Assembly: GCA_964427505.1 (NCBI GenBank) | Contig: CAYRUO010000006.1 | Location: forward strand, 82,207-146,206 | Direction of reading: 5' to 3' | From: Thermanaerothrix sp034436175 | GTDB taxonomy: Bacteria; Chloroflexota; Anaerolineae; Anaerolineales; Anaerolineaceae | Length of the DNA: 64,000 bases | Shown: in pieces, positions 26,215 through 34,886 of the stretch | Position numbering within the stretch: position 1 is the first letter of the stretch | Layout: every line of letters starts with the position of its first letter | Program-made: the position numbers and the translations under genes | Notes under the pieces: model-generated | What the model was told of the DNA's origin: nothing | Database searches by the model: none | The model's input: only the letters and a program-made list of their open reading frames with translations

Positions 26215-27534
26215 TCACCCATTGACAATGCCGTTGGTCGCGCGGCCAATGCCAAAATAAGTGAAACCAAGACTGCGGAGATGGTCGGGATCCCAGAGAT
26301 TGCGCCCATCCATGATCAGAGGATTGCGCATCAGGCGGTAAATGCGTTCGAAATCAAGTTGCTTGAATTCATTCCACTCGGTGGCTAAGACCAAAGCATC
26401 GGCGCCTTCAGCGACTTCGTAAGGGTTGGTGCACAATACAGCCTTGGGGAGGAGAGGGCGAGCGTTTTCCATGGCCTGAGGGTCATAAGCGCGGATCAAG
26501 GCGCCTTCATTTTCCATCAGATGGATGAGTTCGAGTGCGGGCGCTTCTCGAATATCATCGGTATTGGGCTTGAAAGATAGCCCAAGCACCCCAATGACCT
26601 TCTCATTGAGGGTGCCCAGGGCTTTGCGCAAGCGCATGACCACGCGGCGGCGCATGTTGCGGTTGATTTCCATGACGGCCTGTAGCAGTTGGGGGTTGGA
26701 GCCGTGCAGAACGGCCATGTGGGCTAGGGCTTTAACGTCTTTGGGGAAGCAACTTCCGCCCCAGCCTAACCCGGCATCCAAGAAAGCAGGGCCGATGCGT
26801 TTATCTAGCCCCATGCCGATAGCTACTTGGCGCACATCGGCCCCTAATTCTTCGCAGATGGTAGCGATCTCGTTGATAAAAGAAATGCGTGTAGCCAAGA
26901 AGGCATTGGAGGCATACTTGATCATTTCCGCCGTACGCAGGTCGGTAATCAGAATGGGACATCGCAGAGTGAGGTAGAGTTGCGCAACTTTCGAGGCGGC
27001 TTCACGGTCAAGCGACCCCAGGACCACCCGGTCGGGGTTCATAAAATCGTGGATAGCCGAACCCTCGCGCAGAAACTCGGGATTCGAGACCACCGAAAAC
27101 TGCAATGGGCGTCCGGCGCGCCGCTTGCGAATGATGTCGGCCACCCAGTCGCCGGTGCCGACCGGAACGGTGGATTTATTGACGACAATAATGGGGTGAT
27201 CCACATGGTCGGCAATGGCTTCAGCAACGGCGCGCACATATTGCAAATCGGCTTCGCCATCCACCCCCGAGGGCGTTCCTACGGCAATGAAGGCAAATTC
27301 GGCCTCTTTAAGCGCCTCGGGGTAACTGGTGGTGAAGGAAAGGCGTCCGGCGCGAACATTTTGAGCCACCAATTGTTCTAACCCCGGCTCGTAAATGGGC
27401 ATAATGCCCTGTTTCAATTTTTCGATCCGCTTTTCATCAATATCCAGGCAGACCACCTTGTTTCCTAAATCGGCAAAGCACGTACCGGTGACCAAACCCA
27501 CATAGCCGGTGCCGATGACGCAGATATTACTCAT
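26215..27534 (-). CDS. UDP-glucose 6-dehydrogenase
   Basis: UDP-glucose/GDP-mannose dehydrogenase family, 439 residues, oxidising UDP-glucose to UDP-glucuronate with two NAD. The N-terminal Rossmann motif GTGYVGLVTG is at residues 7-16, the catalytic cysteine lies in GGSCFPKD near residue 257, and the C-terminal UDP-binding domain begins at GVLGLSFKPNTDDIREAP. All are canonical. It lies upstream of the epimerase in a polysaccharide-precursor pair. UDP-glucose rather than GDP-mannose is favoured by overall resemblance, not proven. Confidence 0.92.
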   Translation of the reverse strand: MSNICVIGTGYVGLVTGTCFADLGNKVVCLDIDEKRIEKLKQGIMPIYEPGLEQLVAQNVRAGRLSFTTSYPEALKEAEFAFIAVGTPSGVDGEADLQYVRAVAEAIADHVDHPIIVVNKSTVPVGTGDWVADIIRKRRAGRPLQFSVVSNPEFLREGSAIHDFMNPDRVVLGSLDREAASKVAQLYLTLRCPILITDLRTAEMIKYASNAFLATRISFINEIATICEELGADVRQVAIGMGLDKRIGPAFLDAGLGWGGSCFPKDVKALAHMAVLHGSNPQLLQAVMEINRNMRRRVVMRLRKALGTLNEKVIGVLGLSFKPNTDDIREAPALELIHLMENEGALIRAYDPQAMENARPLLPKAVLCTNPYEVAEGADALVLATEWNEFKQLDFERIYRLMRNPLIMDGRNLWDPDHLRSLGFTYFGIGRATNGIVNG

Positions 27535-27643
27535 ATCTCAATGACCTCCTGAAAACATTATAGCCGAAACTAGAAGAATTTTAATCTTCCGGTTGACCTA
27601 TGAGGATGGGATATTTGTCATACAGATTGATGAGTGGTGACGG

Positions 27644-27672
27644 ATGACTTAACTTGTAAACTGTTGTAAAAT
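27644..27672 (+). promoter_or_regulatory. Possible promoter for folD
   Basis: ATGACT and TAAAAT are spaced 17 bases apart, about 75 bases before folD, in a 213-base region between divergent genes. The -35 match is only four of six. Confidence 0.35.
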
Positions 27673-27747
27673 GTCAGAGAACTTAATAGGGGGACAAGTT
27701 AGCCGAGAAGCAACGTGAGGATATGACCAGGGAAAGGAGACAAGCGT

Positions 27748-28626
27748 ATGCCAGCGGAGATCATTGATGGAAAAGCCGTGGCGGAACAGATTCGGGCTGA
27801 GGTCAAGCAGGCCGTGGCCGAACGCGTGGCGGCGGGTAAAGCTGTGCCAGGTCTGGCTACGGTTTTAGTGGGGGATAATCCGGCCTCGCAGGTTTACGTG
27901 CGGAGTAAGCGCAAAGCCTGCGAAGAGGTCGGGATTCAATCGTTTGGGTTTGAACTCCCCGCGACGGCAACCCAAGATCAAGTGGAGGGGTTGGTTAGGG
28001 AATTAAATCAGGACCCGCGCATCCATGGCATCTTGGTTCAACTACCTCTGCCCGATGGATTGGATGAAGAGCGAGTCCTGGGGGCAATCAGCATTCAGAA
28101 AGATGTGGATGGCTTTCACCCCGTTAATATTGGCCGCCTGGCTCAGAAGGGGCGTGAGCCGTTGTTTGTCCCATGCACCCCGGCCGGCTGTTTGTACCTG
28201 ATCGAGCGGGTAGTGCCCTCGTTGCGTGGATTGAACGCTGTGGTCTTAGGGCGGTCAAACATCGTGGGAATGCCGATGGCATTACTCCTAGTGCGGGCAG
28301 ATGCCACGGTAACGATTTGTCACTCACGCACGCGAGATTTGCCCGCGGCGACCCGCCAAGCGGATGTTCTGGTGGCGGCAGTGGGACGCCCTGAAATGGT
28401 GCGGGCGGATTGGGTCAAGCCTGGAGCCGTTGTGATTGATGTGGGTATCAATCGGATTGAGGATCCTTCCCATCCCAAGGGACAGCGCCTGGTGGGGGAT
28501 GTAGCCTTTGAAGAAGTGCGCCAGGTGGCTGGCTATATCACGCCAGTGCCCGGCGGTGTGGGGCCGATGACTATCGCGATGTTGTTGAAAAACACCCTGC
28601 GGGCGGCGGAACTGGCAGAAATGTGA
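27748..28626 (+). CDS. folD: Methylenetetrahydrofolate dehydrogenase/cyclohydrolase
   Basis: FolD, bifunctional NADP-dependent methylene-THF dehydrogenase and methenyl-THF cyclohydrolase, 292 residues. Signature segments YVRSKRKACEEVGI (catalytic lysine), GILVQLPLP, VDGFHPVNIG and PVPGGVGPMTIAML are intact, and GRSNIVGMP marks the Rossmann fold. AGGAAAGGAGA precedes the start. It sits just upstream of the purine-degradation block. One-carbon units on tetrahydrofolate arise from formimino groups in some purine fermentations, which makes the position suggestive, but folD is a housekeeping gene. Confidence 0.96.
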   Translation: MPAEIIDGKAVAEQIRAEVKQAVAERVAAGKAVPGLATVLVGDNPASQVYVRSKRKACEEVGIQSFGFELPATATQDQVEGLVRELNQDPRIHGILVQLPLPDGLDEERVLGAISIQKDVDGFHPVNIGRLAQKGREPLFVPCTPAGCLYLIERVVPSLRGLNAVVLGRSNIVGMPMALLLVRADATVTICHSRTRDLPAATRQADVLVAAVGRPEMVRADWVKPGAVVIDVGINRIEDPSHPKGQRLVGDVAFEEVRQVAGYITPVPGGVGPMTIAMLLKNTLRAAELAEM

Positions 28627-28636
28627 CAAAAATCAT

Positions 28637-28649
28637 ATTGTCAGACAAT
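28637..28649. promoter_or_regulatory. Perfect palindrome, candidate GntR operator
   Basis: ATTGTCAGACAAT is a perfect 13-base palindrome that touches the -35 box of the promoter for the deaminase operon. Its size and TTGTC-A-GACAA form suit a GntR-family dimer. The only regulator gene in the operon, at 32002, is a GntR protein. Confidence 0.5.
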
Positions 28650-28677
28650 TGACAAAATGACAAGTTTCGGTTAATCT
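28649..28677 (+). promoter_or_regulatory. Sigma-70 promoter of the purine-catabolism operon
   Basis: TTGACA at 28649-28654 and TAATCT at 28672-28677 with a 17-base spacer, 78 bases before the 8-oxoguanine deaminase start. The palindrome 28637-28649 overlaps its first base. Confidence 0.55.
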
Positions 28678-28755
28678 ATAAACGTCCAGGTGATCAACAG
28701 GGCAAGCCGTGACCAAACCTCCTTTCTTCCTCCTTCCTGAGTGGTTGGCGTAACC

Positions 28756-30141
28756 ATGTCCACCCTCCTTGTTAAGCATGCCGCGCTTCTTATCACTATG
28801 GATGACCTCCGTCGGGAAATTCCCGAGGGAGGTCTTTTCATTCGGGATGGCTTTATCGAGCAGGTGGGGGCGACCTCGGAATTACCCACAACGGCGGATG
28901 AGGTGCTCGACCTGCGCGGCCACATTGTGATCCCGGGGTTAATCAATACCCATCATCATTTCTACCAGACGCTCACACGGGCGGTGCCGGCCGCGCAGAA
29001 TGCTAATCTGTTCAACTGGCTGAAGACGTTGTACCCAATCTGGGCGCGGATGACGCCGGAGGATATTTACATCTCTACCCAGACCGCGCTGGCCGAACTG
29101 GCGCTTTCGGGATGCACGACGGCATCGGATCATCTTTACCTATTCCCCAACGGGTCGCGTCTGGATGATGAGATTGCCGCCGCCCAAGAGATAGGGGTAC
29201 GTCTGCATGCCTCGCGGGGTTCGATGAGCCTGGGGGAAAGCCAGGGTGGTCTGCCGCCAGACAGCGTGGTGGACACCGAAGACCACATCCTGCGAGATAG
29301 TCAGCGCTTGATTGAGACTTATCATGATCCCAAACCGGGAGCCATGGTGCAAATTGTGCTCGCACCGTGCTCACCCTTCAGCGTCACCGGTGATTTGATG
29401 CGTGAAAGTGCGCGGCTGGCACGGCAGTATGGCGTTCATCTTCACACTCACTTGGCCGAAACCCAGGATGAAGAGGTCTTTTGCCTGCAAAAATTTGGCT
29501 ACCGCCCCGTGGCTTATATGGAAAGCCTGGAATGGGTCGGAAATGATGTCTGGTTTGCCCACGCTGTCCATGTGAATACGGCTGAAATTCAAGTGTTTGC
29601 CCAAACCGGGTGTGGCGTGGCGCACTGTCCGAGTTCGAATATGCGCTTGGCTTCAGGAATTGCACCGGTCATGCGCTACCTCGCTCATGGGGTCAAGGTG
29701 GGGCTGGGAGTAGATGGATCTGCCAGCAACGATAGTTCGCATATGCTGGGCGAGGCCCGGCAGGCGATGCTGTTGGCACGGTTAGCCGCCGGGTTAGAAG
29801 GTGCCTCGCTCTCGAGCCAGGATGCCCCACCGCTCATGACGGCGCGGCAGGCGCTGGAATTAGCCACCCGCGGTGGTGCCGCCGTGTTAGGGCGCTCGGA
29901 TATTGGCTCCCTGGAACCGGGGAAGTGCGCTGACTTTGTGGCCTTCAATTTGAACACACTGGACTACGCGGGTGCCCTGCATGATCCGGTGGCGGCGCTG
30001 GTTTTCTGTCAGCCTCAGCGGGCAAGTTACACTGTGGTTCATGGTCGGATGATTGTTAAAGATGGGGTGTTGCAGACACTGGATTTACCGCGTCTAATCG
30101 AACGGCATAACCGCGCCGCTCAGCGGTTACTGCAAGGCTAG
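28756..30141 (+). CDS. 8-oxoguanine deaminase (amidohydrolase superfamily)
   Basis: Metal-dependent aminohydrolase of about 461 residues. The N-terminal metal site NTHHHFYQTLTRA, then SGCTTASDHLYLFPNG, HTHLAE, HCPSSNMRLASG and GVDGSASND match the experimentally defined 8-oxoguanine deaminase group of Pseudomonas (PA0142 type), including LFNWLKTLYPIW. The reaction yields urate and ammonia. ATG 28756 is preferred over GTG 28741; neither has a strong ribosome-binding site. Adenine deaminase follows at once. SsnA and atrazine-type hydrolases are related, but fit the motifs less well. Confidence 0.85.
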   Translation: MSTLLVKHAALLITMDDLRREIPEGGLFIRDGFIEQVGATSELPTTADEVLDLRGHIVIPGLINTHHHFYQTLTRAVPAAQNANLFNWLKTLYPIWARMTPEDIYISTQTALAELALSGCTTASDHLYLFPNGSRLDDEIAAAQEIGVRLHASRGSMSLGESQGGLPPDSVVDTEDHILRDSQRLIETYHDPKPGAMVQIVLAPCSPFSVTGDLMRESARLARQYGVHLHTHLAETQDEEVFCLQKFGYRPVAYMESLEWVGNDVWFAHAVHVNTAEIQVFAQTGCGVAHCPSSNMRLASGIAPVMRYLAHGVKVGLGVDGSASNDSSHMLGEARQAMLLARLAAGLEGASLSSQDAPPLMTARQALELATRGGAAVLGRSDIGSLEPGKCADFVAFNLNTLDYAGALHDPVAALVFCQPQRASYTVVHGRMIVKDGVLQTLDLPRLIERHNRAAQRLLQG

Positions 30142-30203
30142 GTTTGTGTTTTTTATCGGTTGTTCAACCTGCTCTCGTTAGGGCCCTTCACCAGGAGGAG
30201 AGG

Positions 30204-32000
30204 ATGTACCAACAGATTACCCCCGAAGTGACCCGCCGATTAGTGGATTGCGCGATGGGGCGTCTGCCCGCCGATAAAGTAATTCGCGGTGGCTTGTGGG
30301 TATCGGTACAAACGGGTGAGATTATTCCCAATACCGATGTCGCAATTTTGGGCGAGCGAATCGCTTACGTAGGGCCGGATGCCAGCCACACGCTGGGTGA
30401 GCAAACCGAGGTGGTGGACGCGCAGGGTGCTTATCTTGTGCCCGGCCTCTTAGACGCCCACATGCATGTGGAGTCGGGCATGCTGACGGTAACCGAGTTT
30501 GTGCGTGCGGTGGCGCCGCATGGCACAACGGGCATGTTTATTGACCCACATGAGATTGCCAATGTCTTTGGCCTTAAGGGTGTGCGGTTGATGGTGGATG
30601 AGGCGGCACGACAGCCCATTCATGTGTTTGTTCAGGTACCCTCGTGTGTGCCCTCAGCGCCGGGTTTAGAGACGCCGGGAGCAACCATCGGCCCCGAAGA
30701 AGTGGCTGAAGCGATGACTTGGCCGGGCATTATCGGTTTGGGCGAGATGATGGATTTTCCGGGCGTTTACGAGGGCCGCGAAAAGCCTCATGCGGAAATG
30801 GCCATCGCCCGTAATGCCGGTAAGACCATCGGCGGTCACTATGCTTCTCCGGATCTTGGTCTGCCTTTTCACGGCTATGTAGCAGGTGGCGCTGAGGATG
30901 ACCATGAGGGCACGCGGTTGGAAGATGCTGTGGCGCGTGCGCGCCAGGGAATGCGCGTGATGATGCGGTATGGTTCGGCGTGGCATGATGTGGCCACTCA
31001 GGTGCGTGCGGTCACCGAGTTAGGCCTGGATCCGCGCCGCTTCTTGTTGTGCACCGATGACAGTCATTCGGCGACCCTGGTGCAGGAAGGTCATATGGAT
31101 CGCGTGGTGCGGCATGCAATAGCCCAGGGTTTACGCCCTATTACCGCGATCCAAATGGCAACCATTAACACGGCGGAACATTTTGGGGTAAGCCGCGATT
31201 TGGGCATGATTGCCCCCGGGCGCTTTGCCGATATCCTACTGGTGCCCGATTTGGTCAACTTTCGCCCTACCGCGGTAATGGCCAAGGGGCAGTGGATTGC
31301 CCGTGATGGGCGATGGCTCATTGAACTGCCGACCGTCACGTATCCGGAGTGGGCCTTGCATTCCGTCCATCTCAAGCGCCCGCTTACTGCCGAGGACTTC
31401 AAACTAGCGGTGCCCGGCGTTCAACAGGGGCGGGTGACTGCCAATGTCATCGGCGTTATCGAGAATCAGGCGCCGACCCGCCATCTCCGCCTGACGGTGG
31501 AGGTCACCGATGGCGAGATTAAGCCCGATCTTCAGCGTGATATTGTGAAAATTGCCCTGGTAGAGCGCCATCGTGCAAGCGGTATTGTGCAGGTGGGCTT
31601 AGTGCACGGGTTCGGTTTTACCGCCCGCTGTGGGATCGCCACAACCGTGGCGCATGATAGCCATCATCTCATTGTTGTGGGCACCGATGAAACTTGCATG
31701 GCGCAGGCGGTTAACGCCCTTGCGGAATGTGGGGGTGGACAGGTAGTGGTGAAAGATGGCGAGGTTATCGGCAAAGTGGAGTTGCCCATTGCCGGTTTGA
31801 TGTCGAATCGGCATGCCGAAGAGGTTGCAACCCAAGCCGAAACCGTGCTTGAAGGTTTCCGTGCGTGTGGATGTACACTCAATAACCCTAACATGCAGTT
31901 GAGCCTGCTGGCCCTGGTTGTCATTCCCGAACTGCGCATTTCAGATCTGGGCTTGGTGGATGTGATGCAATTCAAATTCATTCCAGTGGTCGAGAGGTGA
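30204..32000 (+). CDS. ade: Adenine deaminase
   Basis: Ade-type adenine deaminase, 598 residues, converting adenine to hypoxanthine and ammonia with a dinuclear metal centre. Visible motifs are LDAHMHVESGMLTV, EIANVFG, GLGEMMDFPGV, the CTDDSHSATL segment, and the family's C-terminal HNPNMQ-like NNPNMQLSLLAL. ATG 30204 is chosen because AGGAGGAGAGG precedes it; an upstream GTG frame at 30144 adds 20 residues without family support. It ends two bases before the GntR gene, in a nitrogen-releasing purine operon. Confidence 0.93.
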   Translation: MYQQITPEVTRRLVDCAMGRLPADKVIRGGLWVSVQTGEIIPNTDVAILGERIAYVGPDASHTLGEQTEVVDAQGAYLVPGLLDAHMHVESGMLTVTEFVRAVAPHGTTGMFIDPHEIANVFGLKGVRLMVDEAARQPIHVFVQVPSCVPSAPGLETPGATIGPEEVAEAMTWPGIIGLGEMMDFPGVYEGREKPHAEMAIARNAGKTIGGHYASPDLGLPFHGYVAGGAEDDHEGTRLEDAVARARQGMRVMMRYGSAWHDVATQVRAVTELGLDPRRFLLCTDDSHSATLVQEGHMDRVVRHAIAQGLRPITAIQMATINTAEHFGVSRDLGMIAPGRFADILLVPDLVNFRPTAVMAKGQWIARDGRWLIELPTVTYPEWALHSVHLKRPLTAEDFKLAVPGVQQGRVTANVIGVIENQAPTRHLRLTVEVTDGEIKPDLQRDIVKIALVERHRASGIVQVGLVHGFGFTARCGIATTVAHDSHHLIVVGTDETCMAQAVNALAECGGGQVVVKDGEVIGKVELPIAGLMSNRHAEEVATQAETVLEGFRACGCTLNNPNMQLSLLALVVIPELRISDLGLVDVMQFKFIPVVER

Positions 32001-32001
32001 G

Positions 32002-32769
32002 ATGGAAAACCAGCAGCACCCTTACCAGCGTTTGCAGGTTCAGTTGGCCGAGTTGATCGCAAATACACCACCGGGCCAGCGTCTACCCTCCGAACCCCAA
32101 CTGGCTAAAGAATTGGGGGTTTCGCGGGCGACGTTGCGGGAAGCCATGCGCTCTTTCGAGGGGCAGGGGCTGATTCGGCGCCGTCAGGGCAAGGGGACGT
32201 TTGTGGTGCAGCATCCTCGGGTCATCGAATCGGGGTTGGAGGTGTTAGAGAGTCTAGAGACCCTGGCCCAACGTATTGGCCTAGAAGTTCATATGGGGGA
32301 GTGCACCATTGCCCAGGTGGGAGCCGATGACGCGGTAGCGGCGGGCTTGCGGGTTGAGCCAGGTACCGTGGTGGTGCGTGTGGAACGCGTGATCCTTGCC
32401 GATAACCGTCCGGTTGCTTTCCTGGTAGACATTCTGCCGCAAAATATTTTGACCCCGGAGGAACTTAACGAGGGCTTTACCGGTTCCGTGCTGGATTTTC
32501 TGCTTCATCGTGGAACACCCCAATTGGCAGATTCTTTCACCGAAATCCGTGCTGTGGCGGCACCTTCTGATATTGCACGGCGGTTGGAGATCCAGCGTGG
32601 GGATGTGCTGCTGATGTTTCAGGCGCAACTGTTTGATGCTAATGGAAACGTGGTGGATTTCTCGCAAAGTTATTTCCTACCGGGGTATTTTCGTTTCCAT
32701 GTCGTGCGCCGGGTGGGAACACCCGTTCGTGCCCTCGAATTTGAACATCAAGGAGGAGGTGCCAAGTAG
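32002..32769 (+). CDS. GntR-family regulator, HutC type
   Basis: Transcriptional regulator of 255 residues: an N-terminal winged helix (LPSEPQLAKELGVSRATLREAM) with the wing RRRQGKGTFV, followed by a UTRA/HutC ligand domain from about residue 90 (VVVRVERVILADNRPVAF, later SQSYFLPGYFRF). GAGAGGTGAG precedes the start, one base after the adenine deaminase stop. It probably represses the operon and is released by a purine-pathway ligand. The palindrome at 28637-28649 is the best candidate site. The ligand cannot be inferred. Confidence 0.9.
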   Translation: MENQQHPYQRLQVQLAELIANTPPGQRLPSEPQLAKELGVSRATLREAMRSFEGQGLIRRRQGKGTFVVQHPRVIESGLEVLESLETLAQRIGLEVHMGECTIAQVGADDAVAAGLRVEPGTVVVRVERVILADNRPVAFLVDILPQNILTPEELNEGFTGSVLDFLLHRGTPQLADSFTEIRAVAAPSDIARRLEIQRGDVLLMFQAQLFDANGNVVDFSQSYFLPGYFRFHVVRRVGTPVRALEFEHQGGGAK

Positions 32770-32848
32770 GTTGGACGAATCCTGAAAAAGGCCGAATCGC
32801 GGTCAAACCAATGCTAAAAATTCTACTTAAACCAAACGGAGGTAAATC

Positions 32849-33802
32849 ATGCGTAGTTTCTTAGGTCGTGACATTCTTTCGCTGAAAGATTTTGAACGTG
32901 AGGAGTTCTTCCGCATCTTTGAAGTGGCCGAGCAGATGGAGCCGATTGCGCGCAGCCGCCGCAACAGCAATCTGTTAGCCCACAAAACCCTGGTAACTGC
33001 TTTCTACCAACCGAGCACCCGCACCCGCCTGGCGCACGAAGCCGCTATGCATCGCCTGGGTGGTCATGTGACCGGTTTCGCCGATGCCAAAATGACCCGC
33101 GCGGGCGACTGGTATCAGGAGTCTATTAAAGACACCGTCAAGATGCTGGAGTTCTATGGCGATGTGATCGTGATGCGCCACTTCCAGCAGGGTGCACCGC
33201 ATGAGGCGGCCAAATGGGCTAGCGTCCCGGTGATCAATGCGGGTGATGGTTGGGGTGAGCACCCGACCCAGATCCTGACCGACCTTTACACCGTCCTGCG
33301 TGAGAAGGGCCGCATTGACGGTCTGAAGTGGCTGGCGGTGGGTGATATGCGCATGCGCACGATGCACTCATTGGCCTATGCACTGACCCAATTTGATTGC
33401 CCAGTGACCTTTGTGGCGCCCCCTGAGATGTCCTTGACCGAGGAGTTCAAGGCTGAACTGCGCCAGTACAGCCTCAATTTCAAAGAGGCGGAGCATGTTG
33501 AGCAGGTGATCCACGAGGCAGATGTCATCCTGGTAGAACCGGTGGTGCAGCCGGATTACACCAAGGCGCGCGATGAGCGCAAGGGTGAGGTAGGGCAAAC
33601 ACCGGCCAATTACAAGATCACCCGCGAACTGCTCGAGCGCAAGGCCAAGGAAGGTGCGATCCTGCTCCACTCACTGCCGCGCATGGATGAAATCCCCACC
33701 GATGTGGATATCACCCGCTGGTCGCGCTATTGGCAGGAGGCCTTCTACGGCGTGGTTGTCCGCATGGCGATCCTGGCTCTCGTGCTGGGTGCGATGGAGT
33801 AA
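32849..33802 (+). CDS. ATCase-like carbamoyltransferase of unknown acceptor
   Basis: Aspartate/ornithine carbamoyltransferase superfamily, 317 residues. The carbamoyl-phosphate site is intact: YQPSTRTRLAHEAAM near residue 50 and GWGEHPTQILTDLY near 133. Overall pattern resembles PyrB. However, the aspartate-binding TRVQ segment of PyrB aligns by eye with EPVVQPDY, HPLPR reads HSLPR, and the 80s loop is different (ADAKMTRAGDWYQES). It is therefore unlikely to be a normal aspartate carbamoyltransferase. A second, different carbamoyltransferase and a carbamate kinase follow, so it may cleave a carbamoylated catabolite to give carbamoyl phosphate. A strong ACGGAGG precedes the start. Confidence 0.8.
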   Translation: MRSFLGRDILSLKDFEREEFFRIFEVAEQMEPIARSRRNSNLLAHKTLVTAFYQPSTRTRLAHEAAMHRLGGHVTGFADAKMTRAGDWYQESIKDTVKMLEFYGDVIVMRHFQQGAPHEAAKWASVPVINAGDGWGEHPTQILTDLYTVLREKGRIDGLKWLAVGDMRMRTMHSLAYALTQFDCPVTFVAPPEMSLTEEFKAELRQYSLNFKEAEHVEQVIHEADVILVEPVVQPDYTKARDERKGEVGQTPANYKITRELLERKAKEGAILLHSLPRMDEIPTDVDITRWSRYWQEAFYGVVVRMAILALVLGAME

Positions 33803-33815
33803 TACGATCATCTTG

Positions 33816-33848
33816 GGCTCTGGAAGCCGATTTTCGGTTTCCAGAGCC
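33816..33848 (+). other. Intercistronic stem-loop
   Basis: A 14-pair stem (GGCTCTGGAAGCCG with CGGTTTCCAGAGCC, one G-U pair) with a five-base loop lies between the two carbamoyltransferase genes. There is no T-run, so it looks like an mRNA processing or stability element rather than a terminator. Confidence 0.55.
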
Positions 33849-33874
33849 TCATCCTGAGGAAAAGGAGAGGCAAC

Positions 33875-34855
33875 ATGCAAACCTATCTACGTGGTCGAGA
33901 CCTCATTGGCGATCTGGATTTCTCGAAAGAAGAAGTCGAAACTGTTCTGGATGTTGCATTTGACCTGAAGCGCAAGCGTGCGTTGGGTGAACCTACGCCC
34001 TATCTGCGCGACAAGGTGCTGGCGATGCTGTTCTTCTTCAGCAGCACGCGCACGCGCGGTTCGTTTGAAGCGGGTATGGCTCACCTAGGTGGTCATGCTG
34101 CGTTCATCGAAAGCCGCACCACCCAGATTGCCCATGGCGATACCCCTAAGGAAATTGGAGAAATCTTCGGTCGCTATTTCGATGGTATCGCCATTCGCCA
34201 TGTGGAGTGGGGCGTCGGGAATAAGTACATCAACGAGGTAGCCAAATATTCCCGCGTGCCCGTGCTCAACATGCAGTGCGATATTTATCACCCCTTCCAG
34301 TGCTTGGCTGACTTGATGACCATTTTCGAAAAGAAGGGGCGCGATTTACGCCGCAAGAAGATGGTGGTGTCATGGGCTTATGCGGCATCCTATCAGAAGC
34401 CGATCTCGGTGCCCCAGTCGTTGATCTTGCAAATGCCGCGTTTCGGCTTGGACATCGTGCTGGCGCATCCGCCCGAGTTCCGCCTGATGCCGGAGATCAT
34501 GGATATGGCGCGTGAGCAGGCACGCAAGTATGGGACGGGCTTCGAGGTCGTGGATGATATGGATGAGGCCTTCAAGGATGCAGATATTATCTACGCCAAA
34601 TCCTGGGGTGCTCTGGTGCACACCACCGACACCGAAGAAGGTGCGCGCTTGCTGCAGAAATACTCGAACTGGATCACCGATGAGCGCCGCATGGCGTTGG
34701 CGAAACCGGACGCCATCTACATGCACCCGCTGCCGGCAGATCGCAATATCGAGGTCACCGATGGCGTGATGGATGGCCCGCAGTCGGTGGTCTATGATGA
34801 GGCGGAGAACCGCATGCATGCCCAGATGGCTGTGATGGCCCTGACGATGGCCTAA
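33875..34855 (+). CDS. YgeW-like carbamoyltransferase
   Basis: Carbamoyltransferase of 326 residues, more like ornithine carbamoyltransferases and the YgeW group than PyrB. It has FSSTRTRGSFEAGMAHLGG near residue 55, YHPFQCLADL near 140, SWAYAASYQKPISVPQS near 170 and MHPLPADRN near 285, ending EAENRMHAQMAV. The HCLP cysteine of ornithine carbamoyltransferase is replaced by proline (HPLP), arguing against ornithine. The KPISVPQ segment recalls YgeW, a knotted transcarbamylase in the E. coli purine-degradation cluster. AAAAGGAGAGG precedes the start. The acceptor is unknown; carbamate kinase is the next gene. Confidence 0.78.
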   Translation: MQTYLRGRDLIGDLDFSKEEVETVLDVAFDLKRKRALGEPTPYLRDKVLAMLFFFSSTRTRGSFEAGMAHLGGHAAFIESRTTQIAHGDTPKEIGEIFGRYFDGIAIRHVEWGVGNKYINEVAKYSRVPVLNMQCDIYHPFQCLADLMTIFEKKGRDLRRKKMVVSWAYAASYQKPISVPQSLILQMPRFGLDIVLAHPPEFRLMPEIMDMAREQARKYGTGFEVVDDMDEAFKDADIIYAKSWGALVHTTDTEEGARLLQKYSNWITDERRMALAKPDAIYMHPLPADRNIEVTDGVMDGPQSVVYDEAENRMHAQMAVMALTMA

Positions 34856-34886
34856 AGCAAATTCTCGCGATTGAGGTGAATGAGGT

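Noticed and set aside
30144..30203. Longer adenine deaminase from GTG 30144
   Set aside because: The extra 20 residues do not resemble the family and a strong ribosome-binding site precedes ATG 30204.
32849..33802. Ordinary pyrB for pyrimidine synthesis
   Set aside because: The aspartate contacts appear lost, there is no pyrI or other pyr gene nearby, and the context is catabolic with carbamate kinase.
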